This document shows positions 32,172-35,739 of a stretch of DNA of 35,739 bases, piece after piece. This DNA is from an uncultured Christensenella sp. (GTDB lineage Bacteria > Bacillota > Clostridia > Christensenellales > UBA3700): NCBI GenBank assembly GCA_910584975.1, contig CAJUEA010000013.1, forward strand, positions 1 through 35,739, in the 5' to 3' direction. Each line of letters opens with the position of its first letter. The first letter of the stretch is position 1. The notes under the pieces are model-generated. The model did no database searches and was not told the origin of the DNA. It saw only the letters and a list, made by a program, of their open reading frames with translations. The translations under genes and the position numbers were made by a program.

Positions 32172-32615
32172 ATGTTACTTGATGATGTAAGAAGTAAATT
32201 TAATGATGCAAGAAAAAACAGAGACGAAATCACAAAATCTGCATTGGAGGCTGTTATCGCAGCAGTGCTTTTAAAGCAAAAGAGTGGCAAAGGCGACTTG
32301 ACGGATGCTGATGTTATCGAATGTGTGAGCAAGGAGATAAAAGTTCAAACAGAAATTGCCGAATTGTACAAAGAAAAAGATCTGGAAACATCCAATTTGG
32401 CACAAAATAAAATTGCTGTGCTAAAAGAGTTTTTGCCTGCACAACTGACAGAGGAAGAAGTGCTTGCAATAATCAAAGAAAAAGATATTTACGAGGATGC
32501 ATCTCCAAAAACTAAAGGTATGATTATAAAAAGCATTATGCCATTGCTTGTTGGAAAATTTGACAAAAGCAAGGTTAATGGATTGGTTGAAGAATACCTT
32601 AAAACAAAATGCTAA
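32172..32615 (+). CDS. yqeY: GatB/YqeY domain protein
   Basis: The start is ATG 32172, directly after TGGAGGG; an in-frame ATG at 32160 lies upstream of that site. The 147-residue protein matches YqeY, a family related to the C-terminal tail of the GatB amidotransferase subunit that binds tRNA. Visible are the N-terminal helix region with LEAVIAAVLLKQK, the KEIKVQTEIAELYKE stretch, LKEFLPAQLTEEEV and the C-terminal KGMIIKSIMPLLVGKFDKSKVNGLV. These are all typical. The exact role of free-standing YqeY is not settled. The gene is 25 bases behind the ATPase gene and overlaps the QueG-like gene by 7 bases. Confidence 0.9.
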   Translation: MLLDDVRSKFNDARKNRDEITKSALEAVIAAVLLKQKSGKGDLTDADVIECVSKEIKVQTEIAELYKEKDLETSNLAQNKIAVLKEFLPAQLTEEEVLAIIKEKDIYEDASPKTKGMIIKSIMPLLVGKFDKSKVNGLVEEYLKTKC

Positions 32616-33439
32616 TTCACATCTTAAAACAATTTAATATCGATTTTTGTGTGGTTAATAGTCAAAATATCACTGATATCGTGTTTATGTTGCCTTATTC
32701 GCCATTTAAAAATTATCCTTCAAATTGTGCAAAAATAGATGCTTTTTATATTGCATCAAACACACTTTACAAACGCGTAAAGCAAATTGAAAATGTGCTT
32801 ATTGAAAATGGCTTTGAAGTTGTAAAAAAACATTTGCACCTGAAAAAAGTGGCTGAACAAGGTGGGCTTGGTAGTATTTTGCACAATCAACTTTTGACAA
32901 ACAAAGATTATGGCAGTAGGATAACTTTGCAATCAATCAGTGTCATAGGGAATTATACTTTTATTGCAAATGGAAGTGTGGAAAAATCTTGTGATTTTTG
33001 CCATAAATGTGATTGTGTTTGCCCAAATAAGGCGTTAAACAATGGTACATTTACTATGGATAATTGCCTAAGGCATAAGCAAGATTTGCATACGCAATAT
33101 TTTGATATAATGGCTGGCAGAGTGCTTGGCTGTGAGGAGTGTCAAAACACTTGTCCACATAATACACAAGTGAAGGCTATTGAAATGCCACAAGAGATTG
33201 CACAAATTTTTGATTATGAAAATTTGTTTAATATGATTTTTTCAGGCAAAAAGGGGTTAGAGCCTCTTGCAAATTTGATTGGTATCAATATGGCAAGACC
33301 TTCGTTTATTTTTGATTTGGCAGTAAACAGTTTGCTTTCAACAAAAAATTATAAGTACACTGAAATAATCAAAAAGTTTGCCACTCATAATTCGGAGGCA
33401 ATACGCAATAAGGTTGAATTTTATCTAAAGCATATTTGA
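32609..33439 (+). CDS. Short QueG-like double [4Fe-4S] protein
   Basis: The 276 residues resemble epoxyqueuosine reductase (QueG), a cobalamin and iron-sulfur enzyme of tRNA queuosine synthesis, but are shorter than its usual 310-390. Recognisable parts are a DUF1730-like segment around GGLGSILHNQLLTNKDYGS (near residue 90), a first cluster motif CDFCHKCDCVCP (near 150), and a second, LGCEECQNTCPHN (near 195). Both clusters look complete. The stretch before GGLG reads KHLHLKKVAEQ, where QueG normally has a D-x-x-P-x-L-E-R motif carrying the catalytic aspartate, so activity on epoxyqueuosine is doubtful. No N-terminal extension is present upstream of ATG 32609. A QueG-related paralogue of other function is the safer reading. 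Confidence 0.65.
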   Translation: MLIHILKQFNIDFCVVNSQNITDIVFMLPYSPFKNYPSNCAKIDAFYIASNTLYKRVKQIENVLIENGFEVVKKHLHLKKVAEQGGLGSILHNQLLTNKDYGSRITLQSISVIGNYTFIANGSVEKSCDFCHKCDCVCPNKALNNGTFTMDNCLRHKQDLHTQYFDIMAGRVLGCEECQNTCPHNTQVKAIEMPQEIAQIFDYENLFNMIFSGKKGLEPLANLIGINMARPSFIFDLAVNSLLSTKNYKYTEIIKKFATHNSEAIRNKVEFYLKHI

Positions 33440-33502
33440 TAACACAAATTTATACAAAAACATAATAAAAATCAAACAAAATTTGACAAAAAAATACAAA
33501 AT

Positions 33503-33539
33503 ACCCCCATTGTCTAATGGTATAATTAGGCTTGGGGGT
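33503..33539 (+). promoter_or_regulatory. Strong hairpin covering the ribosome binding site of the next gene
   Basis: ACCCCCA (33503-33509) pairs perfectly with TGGGGGT (33533-33539). Inside it GTCTAAT (33512-33518) pairs with ATTAGGC (33525-33531, one G-U) around a GGTATA loop, with only a small 2x1 internal loop between the stems. The GGGGGTG that would serve as Shine-Dalgarno lies in the 3' arm, 5 bases before ATG 33546, so translation should be blocked unless the hairpin opens. The loop also contains TATAAT preceded by TGG, an extended -10 element. If used, transcription would start at about 33533 and skip the 5' arm. Confidence 0.6.
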
Positions 33540-33545
33540 GTTGCT

Positions 33546-34679
33546 ATGTATTACACACAATTTGAAGATAGGGTTGCAAAATGCAAAAATGTTTATATTG
33601 CAAACAAACTTGCCATTGAACTGACAAACGAAGTGAAAAAAATCACAAAAGCAGGCATTGTAAAGCTTGTTTATATGGATATTTTCAGCAGTCAAGTGCT
33701 TGATATAAAAACTGCGTTGCAAAAATTTGGCTATGTGGTTGATGATATGGCTATGGATAACGATATTCAAGGCGAAGAACTTTTGGAAAACAGCGAATGT
33801 GTTGTTTTGCTTGGCAGTAGCCTTGTGCAAATTGCAAACGGAAACAAATGCATTATTGTTGCCGAAAATTTGGATTTGTTTGAAATTTTTCACAAACAAT
33901 TTGGGGCAGTATTTGTTGTTATGGATATGGTAAATTTGTCTGCTTTTGATATAATTGCCAACATTTATGGCAAGCTTATGGTAAAATTGCTTGGTTGCTT
34001 TGATTTCAAGCTGTCTTGCATTTGCTACAATAAAAACAAAGATTTGCAAGTGATTGAGGAAGTTGAAAATACAATTGTTGAGCTTTTCTCACGCCATTAT
34101 ATCTATTATAGAGATAAAGATTTTATCCGTGATTTAACGCATTGTGTCATCAATGTCGGTTTGCTTGAAAGTATGCTTACAGATATGGAAATTCTTGAAG
34201 GATACAATATTCCTTGCCTTGTCGTTCAAAAAATGGCAAAAAGCAAAAAGTTGGTTGGCGAATATGCTATGCTTGTCGGTTGGTTTGTTGTAAACACAAT
34301 CAAAAGCTTGATAAATGTTAAGGATTATGACCTGTTTTTGCCTTGCGATATAATGTCGGATATCGATTTTGTTGCAAACAAGATTGGTAAAAACAAAATG
34401 GAATTGCTTGGAATAACGGAAAAAATTACGGCAAAAGAATACACAAGATTAGCTTTTATCTGCCGTGAATATTCAAAAGAAATTGAAAAATATTTGGATA
34501 AAATTTATCCATGTTGCCAAAATGCAATGAAAAATTACAGACGAATTTACTATGATGCAGGTTTGGAAGTTTCAGCAAGTATTTCACTTGACAATCTATC
34601 CGAAGGTGTGTTGAGGTCGGTGGCATTCAATCCAAAATATAGCTATATTAAAACTTTGAGAGTTATGGGAGCAGTGTAA
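33546..34679 (+). CDS. Uncharacterised protein, faint resemblance to glycerol-1-phosphate dehydrogenases
   Basis: The start is ATG 33546; the frame stays open upstream through the hairpin but without an alternative site. The 377-residue protein has a first half of alternating strands and helices (VKLVYMDIF, CVVLLGSSLVQIA, AVFVVMDMV), then a mostly helical second half. The order, with a GSS turn and NIYGKLMVKLLGCFDFKLS, faintly recalls glycerol-1-phosphate dehydrogenases and the dehydroquinate synthase fold. However, the histidines and aspartate that bind the metal in that family are not where expected. I therefore do not assign a function. No signal peptide is present. Confidence 0.5.
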   Translation: MYYTQFEDRVAKCKNVYIANKLAIELTNEVKKITKAGIVKLVYMDIFSSQVLDIKTALQKFGYVVDDMAMDNDIQGEELLENSECVVLLGSSLVQIANGNKCIIVAENLDLFEIFHKQFGAVFVVMDMVNLSAFDIIANIYGKLMVKLLGCFDFKLSCICYNKNKDLQVIEEVENTIVELFSRHYIYYRDKDFIRDLTHCVINVGLLESMLTDMEILEGYNIPCLVVQKMAKSKKLVGEYAMLVGWFVVNTIKSLINVKDYDLFLPCDIMSDIDFVANKIGKNKMELLGITEKITAKEYTRLAFICREYSKEIEKYLDKIYPCCQNAMKNYRRIYYDAGLEVSASISLDNLSEGVLRSVAFNPKYSYIKTLRVMGAV

Positions 34680-34713
34680 ATCAATTTTCGTAAAATATAA
34701 GAATACTTTTAAT

Positions 34714-35493
34714 TTATTTGTTTTTCTTTTCAAAAATCTCGTATTTGCCTGTATATTTTTGTGATCTTCCACGAACAAGGCAAATTATTGCAAGCAAAAT
34801 ATTGATTGAACCAAGTACAATATAATAGGTTTTAAACGGAATTAAAAAACTGAACCCATACAAAATAATTGCCACAAACAAAAATTTTTTCACATTGCTT
34901 TTGTCAAAAATAATGTCAAAAACATTGCTAGAGTAGTTTAGTTTTCCAATTTTAATGCCTAGTTTGTCAGGCAAAAGCTTTTGGGATTTCAAAAGTTTAA
35001 ACACAACTTTCAATGGTATAAACTTTATGTTTTCTGCAAAATTTGCAATTGTTATTGCAGCATTTTTTGGCAGTTCTTTTGCAATAAGATAGCATTTTTT
35101 TGCCTCTTGCGTTTTTGCAAGTTTGCTGTATTTCAAAATTTCATCTGGGGAAACATTCCCAAATTTTGCAGAGCAAACAATCATAATTTGGTCGGGAGAA
35201 ATAAGAAAATCATCCTTTCTTGAAAATTTCATATCGTCAAATAAAAGTATCAATTTATCATATATGTAGCCTGCTCCATGTACGCTTACATACAATTCAA
35301 AATTTTTATAATTAACTCGGGATTTGTTTATTTTTTGTACAAAAGAAATTATGATTATCCCAAATATACTGATTAAAGAGGACAACACAATTTTAATTGC
35401 CATATTATTTATATAAAAATGGCAAATCAAGTAGGACGGCACAAAAAAACAAATAAAAGTTAAAATTTTATCAATTAGCAATCTTATTTTCAT
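34714..35493 (-). CDS. Uncharacterised membrane protein with four membrane helices
   Basis: The 259-residue protein has two membrane helices at the N terminus (about residues 10-27 and 32-51), a soluble domain of about 140 residues (55-195), and two more helices (about 203-218 and 223-240), with a basic tail. The middle domain mixes strands and helices and includes KYSKLAKTQEAKKCYLIAKE. I recognise no family. Positive residues flank the helices such that both ends and the central domain are probably cytoplasmic. It converges with the preceding gene, 34 bases apart, with no terminator hairpin between them. Confidence 0.6.
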   Translation of the reverse strand: MKIRLLIDKILTFICFFVPSYLICHFYINNMAIKIVLSSLISIFGIIIISFVQKINKSRVNYKNFELYVSVHGAGYIYDKLILLFDDMKFSRKDDFLISPDQIMIVCSAKFGNVSPDEILKYSKLAKTQEAKKCYLIAKELPKNAAITIANFAENIKFIPLKVVFKLLKSQKLLPDKLGIKIGKLNYSSNVFDIIFDKSNVKKFLFVAIILYGFSFLIPFKTYYIVLGSINILLAIICLVRGRSQKYTGKYEIFEKKNK

Positions 35494-35580
35494 ATATAAA
35501 TTATTGTATAATTTCTTGTTTTTTATACATTGAATTTGGCATTATTGTAATGATTGCTTTTATTTGCTCAAATAACATCA

Positions 35581-35626
35581 TTTGAGATATTTCCTTATAC
35601 CCCACAAAAGGTTATTGTGTGTGGGG
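35581..35626 (+). repeat. Hairpin-forming repeat, copy A
   Basis: This copy starts TTTGAGAT, continues with TTCCTTATACCCCACAAAA and ends in GTGGGG. The core TATACCCC (35596-35603) pairs with GGGGTATA (35625-35632). It matches copy B, which starts 85 bases later, over about 45 positions with a few changes in the loop. Confidence 0.7.
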
Positions 35627-35665
35627 GGTATAAAAATAATGTTTTGTTTGATTCAATATGTAAAG

Positions 35666-35710
35666 TTTGAGATTCTTCCTTATACCCCACAAAAAAGCTA
35701 TTTTGTGGGG
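35666..35710 (+). repeat. Hairpin-forming repeat, copy B
   Basis: This copy shares TTTGAGAT and TTCCTTATACCCCACAAAA with copy A. CCCCACAAAA (35685-35694) pairs perfectly over 10 bp with TTTTGTGGGG (35701-35710) around AAGCTA. It runs straight into ACCCCGTGATATGCTATCGC, so GGGGACCCC makes a second possible pairing. The element may continue beyond the window edge. Confidence 0.7.
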
Positions 35711-35739
35711 ACCCCGTGATATGCTATCGCTACACTCAG

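Noticed and set aside
33483..33526. TTGACA at 33483 with TATAAT at 33521 as a standard promoter
   Set aside because: The boxes are 32 bases apart, far beyond the workable 16-19. Only the extended -10 reading of TATAAT remains possible.
33503..33539. A tRNA gene suggested by the D-arm-like GTCTAATGGT and a closing acceptor-like stem
   Set aside because: There is no anticodon arm or T arm between the stems; the whole element is 37 bases.

Overview
The window is AT-rich DNA with short Shine-Dalgarno-led genes, consensus sigma-A type promoters, U-tailed hairpin terminators and the standard genetic code. NADP-type GdhA, ECF transporters, a UviB-like holin, YqeY and a Mn2+ riboswitch together suggest an uncultured, probably anaerobic Bacillota of the Clostridia. 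That placement is inference from gene families; there is no rRNA or other phylogenetic marker here.

Bases 1-8680 are the right part of a prophage (or prophage remnant), all on the + strand: the C-terminal end of the large terminase subunit, two small proteins, portal, scaffold, major capsid protein, a small protein, a head-tail adaptor, a nozzle-like protein, a small protein, a long coiled-coil protein and two holin-like membrane proteins. The order resembles the head and short-tail block of P22-like podoviruses. No endolysin, tail spike, integrase or repressor lies in the visible part. Two hairpin terminators close the block, and host genes follow.

Bases 8885-21914 are housekeeping and cell-surface genes: murG (-), an alpha/beta hydrolase (+), a type IIA topoisomerase pair resembling parE-parC (+), a secreted beta-propeller/SH3b protein anchored by a C-terminal membrane helix (-), a protein joining an RNA polymerase alpha-CTD-like domain to WG repeats (+), and gdhA (-). 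The gaps hold recognisable promoters, terminators and two candidate small or leader RNAs.

Bases 22264-29035 form the most striking unit: a promoter bracketed by two identical 16-bp palindromes drives a six-gene operon. It encodes a YgbA-like (nitrous oxide-stimulated promoter family) cysteine-rich protein, two ABC half-transporters of exporter fold, and a complete ECF module (Trep_Strep/MptD-type S component, T component and a double-ATPase A component). The genes overlap or abut, so they are probably co-expressed and work together. The substrate is unknown.

Bases 29104-32146 are a consensus promoter, a yybP-ykoY (Mn2+) riboswitch with an overlapping terminator, and a P2-type cation ATPase, probably a Mn2+/Ca2+ exporter controlled by its own substrate. 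After it come yqeY, a short QueG-like iron-sulfur protein, an unrecognised gene whose ribosome binding site is buried in a strong hairpin, a membrane protein on the opposite strand, and two copies of a hairpin-forming repeat at the right edge.
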